Source: Amycolatopsis balhimycina FH 1894 (GTDB lineage Bacteria > Actinomycetota > Actinomycetes > Mycobacteriales > Pseudonocardiaceae). From it: DNA of 64,000 bases. Positions 29,301 to 37,131 of this stretch are shown piece after piece. The stretch lies in assembly GCF_000384295.1 (NCBI RefSeq), contig NZ_KB913037.1, forward strand, positions 10,367,508 to 10,431,507. Reading direction: 5' to 3'. The notes under the pieces are model-generated. The model made no database searches and was not told the origin of the DNA. It saw nothing but the letters and a program-made list of their open reading frames with translations. Position 1 is the first letter of the stretch. Each line of letters begins with the position of its first letter. The translations under genes were made by a program, and so were the position numbers.

Positions 29301-31718
29301 GAGACGCTGGAGCGCGGACTCGAGTTCTGGCGCACCGAGCTGGCCGGCCCGCCGGTCGCGGAACTGCCGCTGGACCGGCCCCGCCCGGCGGTCCAGACCT
29401 TCGACGGCGACCTCGTGGAGTTCACCGTGGACGCGACGGCCGCCGAGGCCGCCCGCCGGTTCAGCCGCGAGCACGGCGTGACGACGTTCGTCACGATGCT
29501 CGCGCTGGTCGACGCCCTCCTGCACCGCTGGGCCGGGCTCACCGACGTCGTCGTCGGGGTGGGCACCTCCGGCCGGACGCACCCGGCGACGCACGACCTC
29601 ATCGGGTACTTCAACAACCTGCCGCCGTTCCGCACGCGCGTCGACGGGTCGCTGTCGTTCACCGACCTGGTCCGGCGCTGCGCGGACACCGTCGCGAAGG
29701 TGCTCGACCACGAGGAGATCCCGCTGGAAAAGATCGTCTCGGCGGTGTGCGGGCCGCGCGAACCCGGCCGCCAGCCGCTGTTCGACGTGGCCTACACCTA
29801 CCAGAACGTCCTGCAGGACACCGCGGAGCTCGGTGGCCTCGGCTGCTCGCAGTACTCGGACGGCGGCCGGATCGCCGGGATCGCGCCGGGCACCGCGAAG
29901 TTCGACCTGACCGTCGGCGTCGTCGACCAGCAGGACGGGCCGATGGACGGGTACTTCGAATACGCGACGGCGCTGTTCGACCGGGAGACGGCGGCGGCAC
30001 TCGCCCGCCTGCTGCCCGGCCTGCTCGACGCCCTGCTGCGCGAACCCGCTGTTCCGATCGGCACCGTCCCGCTCGGCGCCGTCCCGCGCCCCGCCACCAC
30101 CCCCCGGAGCAGTGAGCCGACCATGACCCCACCTTCCCTTGTGGACAGTGACACGCTCGGCCACGCCGAACGGGTCCTCACCGCGCTCTGCGCGGACCTG
30201 CTGACCGACCACCCGGTGTCGCCGAAGGACAACTTCTTCGACCTCGGCGGCGATTCGGTCCTCGGTGTCCGGGTGGCCGCGCGGGCGGCGAAGGAGGGCG
30301 TCCACTTCACCCCGCAGCAGCTGCTGCAGTGCCGCACCCTCGGCGAACTGGCGCGGGCGGCGGTCGTCGACGGCCCGGCCGCGCAGCCGGTGCCGGTCTC
30401 GACGATGCCGGTCTCGGCGGCGCCGGAGCCCGTCCGGGCGATCCCGCCGACCCCGATCATGCACAGCTTCCTGCACCGGCTGCCGGACGAGGCCGGGGAC
30501 TTCGTCGACGTGCACACGGTGGAAACGACGCCCGAGGTCGGCGCGGCCGCGATCCGGACGGCCGTCGGGCACCTCCTGGCCATGCACGAACCCCTGCGCT
30601 ACCGGTTGCGGCGCAACGCACTGGGCACCCGGCTCGAGGTCGGGACCATGACCGTGACCGACGTGTTCGACGCCGTGGTCCTCCCGCCGCTGAGCGAGGA
30701 CGAGGAACTCGCGATCGTCATGGACGACTGCCAGACGCTGAAGGCGGAGATGGATCCCGCGCGCGGGCCGCTGTTCCGCGTCCGCCACTACGACCGCGGC
30801 CGCGCCCGCGGCGGCCTGCTCGTGCTGCTGGTCAACCACTTCGTCTTCGACAACATGTCCACTGTGGTCGTTCTGGACGACCTCGACGTGCTGCTCGCCG
30901 ACCTCACGGCGGGCCGGACCCCGGACCCGGCGCCCCGGCCGCCGCGGTGGCGCGAGTGGGCCGAGCACCTGCGGGCCATGGCAACCTCGGACGAGCTCGC
31001 GGGCGAGCTGACCTACTGGACGGCGACCCTGCGGGCCGGCGCGGCAGCCGGGACGATCGGCAGCCCGCCCGGCGACGACATCACCGCCCGGACGCTGGAG
31101 CACCCGGAGCTCGCGCGGCTGCTGGCCGCCGGGGCCGCGCACGGCCGCGAGGCGGCGCTGTGCGCGGTGGCGTGCGGCCTCGCCCGCTGGCAGGACGCGC
31201 CGAGCGCGTTCGTGATGACGGAGGGGGAGTCCACCCCCAACCCGTTCCGGCTGGCCGGCCGCGGCCCGTCGGTGGGCTGGTTTACCACCCTGCACCCGCT
31301 GGTGCTGCCGGTCGGACGGGGGACCACGGCCCGGGACTGCCTGCCGGAGATCACCGACCGCCTGCGGTCCGTGCCGAACGACGGCGTCGGCTACGGGATG
31401 CTGCGCCACCTTTCGCCGGATTCGCCGGGGACGGCCCGGCTGCGCGCACTGGACGAACCGGACGTCCTCGTGCTCCACGGGCCGAGCGACACCTCCGCGT
31501 TCGACTCCGGCGTTCGCCTGCTACGGACCCGCTGGGATCTGTCGCTGAGCCTCAAACGCGCGGTCGCGTCGTGGTTCCCGCTGGTCGTGACGACCGCGGT
31601 GCGCGAGGGCGCGCTGCGGCTGGCCGTGGCCGGCGGCGTGGGCCAGGACCGGATGGACGCCCTCGCCGACGAGATCCTGGGTGCCTTCGAAGAGCTTCCC
31701 TATGCGGCGAACGCGTGA
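26313..31718 (+). CDS. Hybrid KS-AT(degenerate)-CP-C-PCP-E-like synthase
   Basis: An 1801-residue PKS/NRPS hybrid. KS (residues 5-420) is complete: DTACSGS Cys163, ECHGSATP His300, NIGHLD His340. Next comes an AT remnant (about 500-690). It keeps the entry motif VVLLFSGDGG and the exit YPFEGVRCW, but the GHSxGE elbow reads GSGAGN, so the nucleophile Ser is lost, and about 100 residues are missing. A carrier domain (about 720-790, LGGTSIA), an intact C domain (805-1250, HHIVFDGWS) and a PCP (1280-1345, LGGDSVLG) follow. The last domain resembles an epimerase (VGWFTTLHP, GVGYGMLRHL), but its HHxxxDG motif is NHFVFDN. There is no TE. GTG 26313 follows AGGAGG. An ATG at 30123 could restart the last part, but the frame is unbroken. 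Confidence 0.93.
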   Translation: MRNDDVAIIGVSALLPGAHGLDAVHELLAEGRDAVGQPDLERLRDNGFPVDAEYLPMGYLDRIDRFDHRFFGVPPAEAAWMDPHQRLILQLAHEALENACYAPQALRGTRTAVVLGDARSDYEELFEEEDPQQILGILGASMAARISYRHDFTGPALVLDTACSGSLVAIAHAVSLLRGGAAELALAGGISVRPLPIREAGHIPVRGVESPEGRCRPFDEKATGAVGGEGGGIVVLKPLPAALADGDHVHAVLKGVAVNHNGYRMASMSAPSREGQTEVITAAWRDAGVDPATLGYVECHGSATPLGDVVEVEALRQAFLDARVTGPGCAIGSIKGNIGHLDNAAGLAGLIKVLLSVRRGVRYPTAHFETPNPLIDFSGPVRVNPAFGPWDGEGPRRAGLSSFGLTGTNVHAVVEEPPPASLPAEPAGTAQLVTVSAKTASALTRYRDRLAEFAEASGQGVLAIGHAMNRGRDDHPFRVAVVADEPGGLAAALRSAAVPDTPAADDPPVVLLFSGDGGVEPDVWRELCAEWPVLGDDPLPEEPGPRLVAVHHALHRLARSLGIPGTHLVGSGAGNLSVRIARGELSLVDGLAAAADRPVGPGLDSGRLAEAVRGFARDGAVLVELGAGGVLSRSMRRLAPELGCIELIAGAGRRAVLRQLASLYRLGVRLDWDRHYDGVAVPRIEAPTYPFEGVRCWCRPPGAPSVSRRARVPEPVAVPHEDTERRIAEIWARALGEDGLGPESDYFSLGGTSIAAITALRTMERDFGVDLTFADLYAHPTVRAFAARVEAVRAERGPSAEVTAVAVLPRGGPLPLSFGQEQLWYLDRLNPGSALYNIPHDLRLSGPLDEAALAGAVDDLVARHEILRTRIPSEDGVPFVRLVESAPRLVVRDLSTLPELDRHEAAQELTALEAVRPFDLATGPLMRVTLLRLAEDDHVLVWTYHHIVFDGWSPTVFFRDFSELYRARLAGREPELPELPFQYADFAAWQRERLTGETLERGLEFWRTELAGPPVAELPLDRPRPAVQTFDGDLVEFTVDATAAEAARRFSREHGVTTFVTMLALVDALLHRWAGLTDVVVGVGTSGRTHPATHDLIGYFNNLPPFRTRVDGSLSFTDLVRRCADTVAKVLDHEEIPLEKIVSAVCGPREPGRQPLFDVAYTYQNVLQDTAELGGLGCSQYSDGGRIAGIAPGTAKFDLTVGVVDQQDGPMDGYFEYATALFDRETAAALARLLPGLLDALLREPAVPIGTVPLGAVPRPATTPRSSEPTMTPPSLVDSDTLGHAERVLTALCADLLTDHPVSPKDNFFDLGGDSVLGVRVAARAAKEGVHFTPQQLLQCRTLGELARAAVVDGPAAQPVPVSTMPVSAAPEPVRAIPPTPIMHSFLHRLPDEAGDFVDVHTVETTPEVGAAAIRTAVGHLLAMHEPLRYRLRRNALGTRLEVGTMTVTDVFDAVVLPPLSEDEELAIVMDDCQTLKAEMDPARGPLFRVRHYDRGRARGGLLVLLVNHFVFDNMSTVVVLDDLDVLLADLTAGRTPDPAPRPPRWREWAEHLRAMATSDELAGELTYWTATLRAGAAAGTIGSPPGDDITARTLEHPELARLLAAGAAHGREAALCAVACGLARWQDAPSAFVMTEGESTPNPFRLAGRGPSVGWFTTLHPLVLPVGRGTTARDCLPEITDRLRSVPNDGVGYGMLRHLSPDSPGTARLRALDEPDVLVLHGPSDTSAFDSGVRLLRTRWDLSLSLKRAVASWFPLVVTTAVREGALRLAVAGGVGQDRMDALADEILGAFEELPYAANA

Positions 31719-32704
31719 TCGCGCTGGCCGCGTCGGCGTGGTACCTGCCGGAGACGTCGTTGGCCGTCTCCGAGCTGCCCTCGCTGTCCGAGGCCGAACG
31801 CGCCATTTGCGCCGCGCTGGGCATCGACCGGGTGCCCGCCGACGACACGCTCACCGCGGCCGACCTCGCCGCCCGTGCGGGCCGGCGCGCGCTCGCCGCC
31901 GCCGGCCTCGACGCCCACGACGTCGACGTCGTCCTGACGGTGGAGCCAAGGGCACCGCAGACGCTGGTCAGCTCGGAAGCCACCCGGCTGCAGGAGATGC
32001 TGGGCGCCGGGCGGGCGATGGCGTTTTCGGTCGGCGGCCTCGGCTGCGCGTCGCTCACCCCGGCCCTGCTCGCCGCGAGCGGGCTGCTGCGCGCCGACCC
32101 GGACCTGGCGAACGTGCTGGTGCTGCACGGGAGCAAGCCGGCGACCCCAGGCCGGTACCGCCACCCCGTCACGGTCAACGGCGACAGCGGCGGCGCGCTG
32201 CTGCTGGGCCGCAGCGGCGCGGTCCGGATCCGGGACATCCTGCTGGAGACGAACGGCGCCTACGCGGACCTGTTCCACGTCGAGTACCGCGACGAGCCGT
32301 ACCCACGCTGGCGGGAGGAATGCACCGACCAGGCCACGTATTCGTTCCGGCTGGCGGTCGAGACCCGCAACCGGCTGCGATCCCTGGTCACCCGCCTCCT
32401 GGATCGCAACGGCCTCGGCCCGGCCGACATCACGTGCTACCTGACGCAGAACCTGTCGACGGCCGCGTTCCGAAGCTGGTCGGAAGCGATCGGCGCGCCG
32501 ATTTCCCCGGTGTGCCCTGAGAATCTCGCCCGCTACGGCCACCTCGGCCCCAACGACGTGTTCTTCAACCTGTCGAGTGCGCGCGAGCAAGGGCAGTTCA
32601 CCGACGGCGACCGCGCGGTGCTGCTCAACATCAGCCCGGCGGCGGCCTGGAGCGCCCTGCTGGTCACCACCGGCGGCGGCATGGACACGGCCCGCGAACT
32701 GTGA
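31715..32704 (+). CDS. KAS III-like thiolase-fold enzyme with altered active site
   Basis: A 329-residue FabH-like protein. The nucleophile is present (GGLGCASLT, Cys111). The FabH His-Gln-Ala-Asn motif is replaced by LTQNLST (Thr244, Gln245), and the Asn of YGN is replaced by His276 (ARYGHLGPND). With His and Asn both changed, decarboxylative condensation in the FabH manner is doubtful. Relatives with altered triads act as acyltransferases that move an acyl group onto an alcohol, amine or second carrier. The GTG start overlaps the stop of the synthase gene (GTGA), so it is translationally coupled and should act on its product. With no thioesterase in the line, a role in chain release or final acylation is plausible. 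Confidence 0.85.
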   Translation: MIALAASAWYLPETSLAVSELPSLSEAERAICAALGIDRVPADDTLTAADLAARAGRRALAAAGLDAHDVDVVLTVEPRAPQTLVSSEATRLQEMLGAGRAMAFSVGGLGCASLTPALLAASGLLRADPDLANVLVLHGSKPATPGRYRHPVTVNGDSGGALLLGRSGAVRIRDILLETNGAYADLFHVEYRDEPYPRWREECTDQATYSFRLAVETRNRLRSLVTRLLDRNGLGPADITCYLTQNLSTAAFRSWSEAIGAPISPVCPENLARYGHLGPNDVFFNLSSAREQGQFTDGDRAVLLNISPAAAWSALLVTTGGGMDTAREL

Positions 32705-32726
32705 TCCCGCCGGGTCGAAGTGCCGT

Positions 32727-33947
32727 TCAGGAGCCGAGATCGGCGAGCACCGCGCGAGCCGCCCGGCGGCCGGAAGCCAGGGCGCCTTGCAGCGAACTCG
32801 TGTCCCGGTGGTCGCCGCACACGTAGAGTCCGTCGCCCAGCCGGACCTCGCGGCGGATGTCGTGCGGGGGCGGCATCGCCGGAAGGCCGCGGGCGATCTC
32901 GTACCGGCCCACCAGCGGCCAGCGGGCCGCGTCCGTGCGGTACATCCGGCCCAGCGCCCGGCGCACGTCGGTCACCGGCAACGTGGTCAGCGCCGACGCG
33001 CTCACCAGCGCGGCGCCGGGCGGCGCGTACGTCGGGCACACCTCACTGACCACGCTCGTACTCGCGACCGGGCCGCCGCGGGCGTCGATCACGATGACCG
33101 GTTCGCGCAACGGCGACCGCGGCGGGGCGAAGTACCACGTCGTCCCGCTGTTCCACTTCGGCTCCGCCACACCGGCGAGCCGGGCGGCCGTGGAGCCGTC
33201 CGTCGCGACGACGACCGCGCGGGCCGTCCAGGTGTCTCCGGTGGCGGTGCGGACGACGCCCGGCCGGACCGCCTCGACGGGCGTGTTCTTGCGAACGGCC
33301 GGCAGCGAACGGGCCAGCTGCCGGGGCAGCTCGCCCATCCCGAGTGCCGGCAGCGACGGCGCCGAGCGCAGGAAGCTGCGCCACACCAGCTGGAAGAAGC
33401 GCGAGGACGTCGTCAGCCCGCTTTCCAGGAACACGCCCGACAGGAACGGCCGCAGCACGGTCTCCACCGCCCGCTCGGACAACCCCGCGCGGCGCAGTTC
33501 GTCCAGCGTCGTGCGGTCGTCGCGGTCGAGGATCCCGTGGACCGGCCCCGCGGCGACGCGGGCGGACAGCGCTCCGAGCGCGGCGAGGTCCTTCGCCGAG
33601 AAATAGCGCCGGGCCACGATGTCGCGCACCGCTTTGGGCGTGTCGATCGGGTTGCCGAGCAGCGCGACGCGGTCGTCGCCGGCCACCCGGACCGCGCGCC
33701 AGAACCGGCCCAGCCGCAGGGCTTCGACGTCCACCAGGCGCCGGATCGCCGGGTAGGCCGGGTTGAGGACCTGGAACCCGCGGTCGAGGCGGAAGCCGTC
33801 GACGACGTCGGTGCGGACCCGGCCGCCGACGTCGTCGGACGCTTCCAGCACCGCGCACGGCACTCCGGCCCGGTGCAGCGTCACGGCGGCGGCCAGGCCG
33901 GCGAGGCCCGCGCCGGCGATGACGACGTCCGTCTCGTGGCGCGCCAT
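32727..33947 (-). CDS. FAD-dependent oxidoreductase (amine oxidase/desaturase fold)
   Basis: A 406-residue flavoprotein, last gene of the carotenoid operon. The N-terminal dinucleotide-binding motif is VVIAGAGLAGLAAAVTLHRAG with GGRVRTD after it, and a C-terminal FAD motif ends SLQGALASGRRAARAVL. It is shorter than phytoene desaturases and distinct from the CrtU protein upstream. ATG 33947 overlaps the crtU stop (TGATG), so it is coupled. It may desaturate or oxidise a carotenoid ring or chain. No precise reaction can be given from sequence. It converges with the KAS III gene with 22 bases between stops. Confidence 0.8.
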   Translation of the reverse strand: MARHETDVVIAGAGLAGLAAAVTLHRAGVPCAVLEASDDVGGRVRTDVVDGFRLDRGFQVLNPAYPAIRRLVDVEALRLGRFWRAVRVAGDDRVALLGNPIDTPKAVRDIVARRYFSAKDLAALGALSARVAAGPVHGILDRDDRTTLDELRRAGLSERAVETVLRPFLSGVFLESGLTTSSRFFQLVWRSFLRSAPSLPALGMGELPRQLARSLPAVRKNTPVEAVRPGVVRTATGDTWTARAVVVATDGSTAARLAGVAEPKWNSGTTWYFAPPRSPLREPVIVIDARGGPVASTSVVSEVCPTYAPPGAALVSASALTTLPVTDVRRALGRMYRTDAARWPLVGRYEIARGLPAMPPPHDIRREVRLGDGLYVCGDHRDTSSLQGALASGRRAARAVLADLGS

Positions 33948-35512
33948 CACCGGCCGCCCGCGGCGAGCCGGTTCAGCAGGCCGATCCGGCCCCGGTTGGG
34001 GACCGAGCGCACCGGGTGCCCGGCGAGGCCCCAGCCCGCGAGGAGCGTGTTGGCGGCGGCCCAGCCGGTGGTGGCCGCCCGTTCCATCAGCGCGACCGGG
34101 AGGTCGATCCGCACGCCGTCGCCGGCCAGCACCAGCGCCGGATCCGGCGTTTCGACCATCGGCCGCCGCGCGAAGTCACCCACCCCGAAGAGCGGGCAGT
34201 CCGCACGCCACAGCGAGATCGAACCGATGACGCGCGCGTCGAGGGTTTCGGGGTAGATCTCGTGCAGCCGTTCGTCCAGGGCTTTCGCCAGGCGATCCCC
34301 GGTCGTGGCCGCGTATGCGTGCAGTTCGACGACCGACCCGCCCGTGCGGACCGCCCACCGCCGCGCCTCGCCCTCGTAGCGGTCGAGCAGGCTGATGTTG
34401 TCCAGCGGCGGCACGCTCCCGGTGCCCAGGAACGGCGGCCGGGCGGCGGCCACGGGCCGGTCGAGCCAGAGCCGGCGGACGAGGAACGGCGGTGCCGTGC
34501 GCAACCCGGCGATGGCGGCTCGCCACTCGACACTGCCGACCGTGGGCGACGCGGCGGCGATCTCGCGCAGTCCTGCCACGTCGCAGGCGAGCACGACGGC
34601 GTCGAACTGCCCGGTGCCGTCCGCGGTCGTGACCGCGAAGCCGTCAGGAGTGCGTTCGAGCGACGCCACCGCGGTGCCGGTCCGGAGGGTCACCCGGCGA
34701 TCGCCGAGGTAGCCGGACAGCGGGTCCCACAGCGCCTGGGGGAACGGCTCGGTGGGTACGTCGAACACGAGACCCTCGCTGGAGCCCAGGAAGTACAGGT
34801 GGAACATGGTCGCCAGCTCCGCCGCGGACAGCTCCCGGGGATCGGCGAAGAAGCTCCGGGAGAAGACCTCGAATGCCAGGTGCTTCGCGGCTTCCGGGAA
34901 GTTGATCGCTTCGAGGAAGCTCGCCGCGTCGATGTCGTCGAGCCGGCGGTAGGTCTCCGGGACGCTGACCGTCGCCAGCGGCAGCGCGCCGCGGCCGTTG
35001 ATGCGCAGCAGGTCCCGCGGGGTGAAGGTCGGGCTGCGCCAGGCGAACGCGAGCGCGTTCCACGGCGGGGTCCGGGGGAGACCGGCGAAGGTGTCCGTGC
35101 GCCCCTGGGCGTCCAGCAGCGGGTAGTCGGCCAGCGGCGTCAGCCGGTCCAGCCGGGGATCGGTGCGCGTGAGCAGCGACCGCAGGTTGTAGTACTGACG
35201 GAAGAAGGCGTGGAAGCCACGGCTCATCGTGACCGCGGTGCCGTCGGGCAGCCGGTCGGTCCAGCCGCCGACCCGCCCGCCCAGGTGGTCCTCCCGCTCG
35301 AACAGCGTCACGGTGACCCCGCGCTCGGCCAGCCCGGTCGCCGCGGTGAGGCCCGCGATGCCCCCGCCGACGACCGCCGCGGCCGGGCGACTGCCGAGCT
35401 GCCCGGCGTCGGCCAGGCCCGCGGGGGCCGGCCGCGTCACGATCCGGCGGTCGGTGCCGCGGCCGGCGGCCGGCAGCCGCGGCCAGGGCACATCCTTCGC
35501 CATCGCGTTCAT
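33947..35512 (-). CDS. crtU: Isorenieratene synthase (beta-carotene desaturase/methyltransferase)
   Basis: A 521-residue flavoprotein of the CrtU type, which aromatises the beta-ionone rings of beta-carotene to phi-rings, giving beta-isorenieratene and isorenieratene. Visible features are the FAD motif AVVGGGIAGLTAATGLAERG with GGRVGGW, SRGFHAFFRQYYNLR, the highly conserved NFPEAAKHLAFEVFSRSFF, and MFHLYFLGSSEGLVFDVP. The ATG at 35512 overlaps the crtYd stop (ATGA) and has GAGGAG upstream. The product of this operon is therefore expected to be an aromatic carotenoid rather than plain beta-carotene. Confidence 0.93.
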   Translation of the reverse strand: MNAMAKDVPWPRLPAAGRGTDRRIVTRPAPAGLADAGQLGSRPAAAVVGGGIAGLTAATGLAERGVTVTLFEREDHLGGRVGGWTDRLPDGTAVTMSRGFHAFFRQYYNLRSLLTRTDPRLDRLTPLADYPLLDAQGRTDTFAGLPRTPPWNALAFAWRSPTFTPRDLLRINGRGALPLATVSVPETYRRLDDIDAASFLEAINFPEAAKHLAFEVFSRSFFADPRELSAAELATMFHLYFLGSSEGLVFDVPTEPFPQALWDPLSGYLGDRRVTLRTGTAVASLERTPDGFAVTTADGTGQFDAVVLACDVAGLREIAAASPTVGSVEWRAAIAGLRTAPPFLVRRLWLDRPVAAARPPFLGTGSVPPLDNISLLDRYEGEARRWAVRTGGSVVELHAYAATTGDRLAKALDERLHEIYPETLDARVIGSISLWRADCPLFGVGDFARRPMVETPDPALVLAGDGVRIDLPVALMERAATTGWAAANTLLAGWGLAGHPVRSVPNRGRIGLLNRLAAGGR

Positions 35513-35829
35513 GATCGCTCCTCGCGGGGCGCGGCCCGTTCCCACACCAGCAGCACGGCGGTCACCAGGGCGAAGCCGAAGAGGAAGTCCTCGACCGGGA
35601 TGTCCCACGGGAAGCGCCAGTTCGTGATGTGCTCCGGGGCGTACCGGACGATCGGGTCGGACAGCTCGGTCAGCCGGCCGTCCACCGGGATCTGGAAGGC
35701 GGTCACGACGGCCATTGTGATCCAGTAGCCGGGACGGCGGAACAACCCCGTCCGCAGCAGGCAGACCTCGGCGAGGACGACCACGGCGACCGAGGCGACC
35801 GCGGGCACGGTGTAGCCCCACGGGATCAC
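35509..35829 (-). CDS. crtYd: Lycopene cyclase subunit CrtYd
   Basis: A 106-residue membrane protein with three hydrophobic helices, one half of the heterodimeric actinobacterial lycopene cyclase. Conserved features are ITNWRFPWDIPVEDFLFGF near residues 70-88, including the acidic pair found in this family. It pairs with CrtYc, encoded immediately upstream, to cyclise lycopene ends. GTG 35829 overlaps the crtYc stop (GTGA), and its own stop overlaps the crtU ATG (ATGA). Confidence 0.9.
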   Translation of the reverse strand: MIPWGYTVPAVASVAVVVLAEVCLLRTGLFRRPGYWITMAVVTAFQIPVDGRLTELSDPIVRYAPEHITNWRFPWDIPVEDFLFGFALVTAVLLVWERAAPREERS

Positions 35830-36167
35830 CGGCGGGCCTCCTGCCGGGCACGCCGCCGGAACACCGCGAGGGTCAGCTCGACGCCCTCGAAGGTCAGCAC
35901 TCCGCAGATCGGGATCACCACGAAGAACAGGACCTCCTCCAGCGGCACGGCGAACGGCGCGCGGATCCCGGTGACGTGGCCGGGTGCGTAGTCCCAGACC
36001 CCATCGGCGATCGCCAGCGCGTCCCACCCGAGGAACACCAGCGCGACCGGCAGCACCGCGCGGGCCAGCCGCCGCGGCTGCCGGTAGACCCGGGCACCGG
36101 CGAACTCCAGCGGCAGCGTGACGAGGACGCAAGCGGCCAGCACGACGAGGTATTCCGCCTGACCCAC
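35826..36167 (-). CDS. crtYc: Lycopene cyclase subunit CrtYc
   Basis: A 113-residue membrane protein with three predicted helices. The motif IRAPFAVPLEEVLFFVVIP (about residues 70-88) is the counterpart of the PWxxPxED motif in CrtYd and marks the heterodimeric lycopene cyclase family. Together the two subunits convert lycopene to gamma- and beta-carotene. It follows crtB after one base, and it is coupled to crtYd. Confidence 0.9.
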   Translation of the reverse strand: MGQAEYLVVLAACVLVTLPLEFAGARVYRQPRRLARAVLPVALVFLGWDALAIADGVWDYAPGHVTGIRAPFAVPLEEVLFFVVIPICGVLTFEGVELTLAVFRRRARQEARR

Positions 36168-36168
36168 G

Positions 36169-37131
36169 TCAGCTCACCGCCACCGGAAGCGCCGGAGCCG
36201 GGTGCCGCCGCCGGGCCCACCGGGTGCGCGCCAGCGCCCCGCACGCGACCGCCAGCCGCCGCCCGCGGGACACGGTGGCGCGCCCGGCGAAGACGTCGTG
36301 ACCGGCGTCTTCGATCCGGTCGAGGATCCGCCCGTACAAGGCCGCCGCCGTGGCCACGCACGGGCGGGAAACCGGGTGCAGCATCGCGATCCCGGGCCGG
36401 GCCTCGGCGTACACCTCGCGGGTCACGGCGATCTGGTGCCGGATCGCGGCCCGGACCGGCTGGTCGGCCCGCCCGTGCCGGGCACACCACGCCAGCCGGT
36501 CGCGGTCCACGCCGTGCGCGGCCAGCTCGTCGGCCGGCAGGTAGACGCGCCCGCGGGCCAGGTCCTCGGCGACGTCGCGCAGGAAGTTCGTCAGCTGGAA
36601 CGCCTTGCCGAGCGCGGCGGCCCTCGGTTCGGCCTCGTCGCGGGGCGCGACGGTGCCGAGCACCGGCAGCACCTGCAGCCCGATCACCTCGGCCGAGCCG
36701 TGCACGTAGCCGTCGAGGTCGGCGCGGGTGGCGTAGCCGGTGACGGTGAGGTCCATCCGCATCGACGTGAAGAAGGCCCGGAAGTACGCCTCCGGCAACG
36801 CGTACCGGGCGGCCGTGTCGATCACGGCGGTCAGCAGCGGGTCGTCGCTCGCACGCGCGGCGAGATCGGTGAGGAAGCGTGCCTCGACGTCGTGCAGGCG
36901 CCGGGCGAGCGATTCGGGAGTGGCGTCGTCCTCGGGCTCGTCGACGATGTCGTCGAGCCACCGGGCGAAGCCGTAGAGCGCGTGGATGGCCGGCCGCTGC
37001 GCCGGGGTCAGCATCCGCGTCGCGAGGAAGTACGTCCGGCCGTGGCGCGCGTTGAGCTCGCGGCACCACGTGTACGCCGAGCGCAGCCCCGGTTCGCGGA
37101 TGCCGGCGGCGTCGAGTTCGCGGCGGGTCAT
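36169..37131 (-). CDS. crtB: Phytoene synthase
   Basis: A 320-residue squalene/phytoene synthase family enzyme that condenses two geranylgeranyl diphosphates head to head to 15-cis-phytoene. The first Asp-rich motif is ARWLDDIVDEPED (about residues 56-68), and the second lies at NFLRDVAEDLARGRVYLP (about 178-195). Length and motifs are normal. The ATG at 37131 overlaps the crtI stop. Confidence 0.95.
   Translation of the reverse strand: MTRRELDAAGIREPGLRSAYTWCRELNARHGRTYFLATRMLTPAQRPAIHALYGFARWLDDIVDEPEDDATPESLARRLHDVEARFLTDLAARASDDPLLTAVIDTAARYALPEAYFRAFFTSMRMDLTVTGYATRADLDGYVHGSAEVIGLQVLPVLGTVAPRDEAEPRAAALGKAFQLTNFLRDVAEDLARGRVYLPADELAAHGVDRDRLAWCARHGRADQPVRAAIRHQIAVTREVYAEARPGIAMLHPVSRPCVATAAALYGRILDRIEDAGHDVFAGRATVSRGRRLAVACGALARTRWARRRHPAPALPVAVS

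Noticed and set aside
26169..31478. A long open frame antisense to the KS/NRPS hybrid gene
   Set aside because: Same composition artefact; the plus-strand frame contains complete KS, C and carrier motifs.
30123..31718. A separate gene starting at the ATG inside the hybrid synthase
   Set aside because: The frame is continuous with the upstream C domain, and no ribosome-binding site or stop separates them; kept as one protein with a note.
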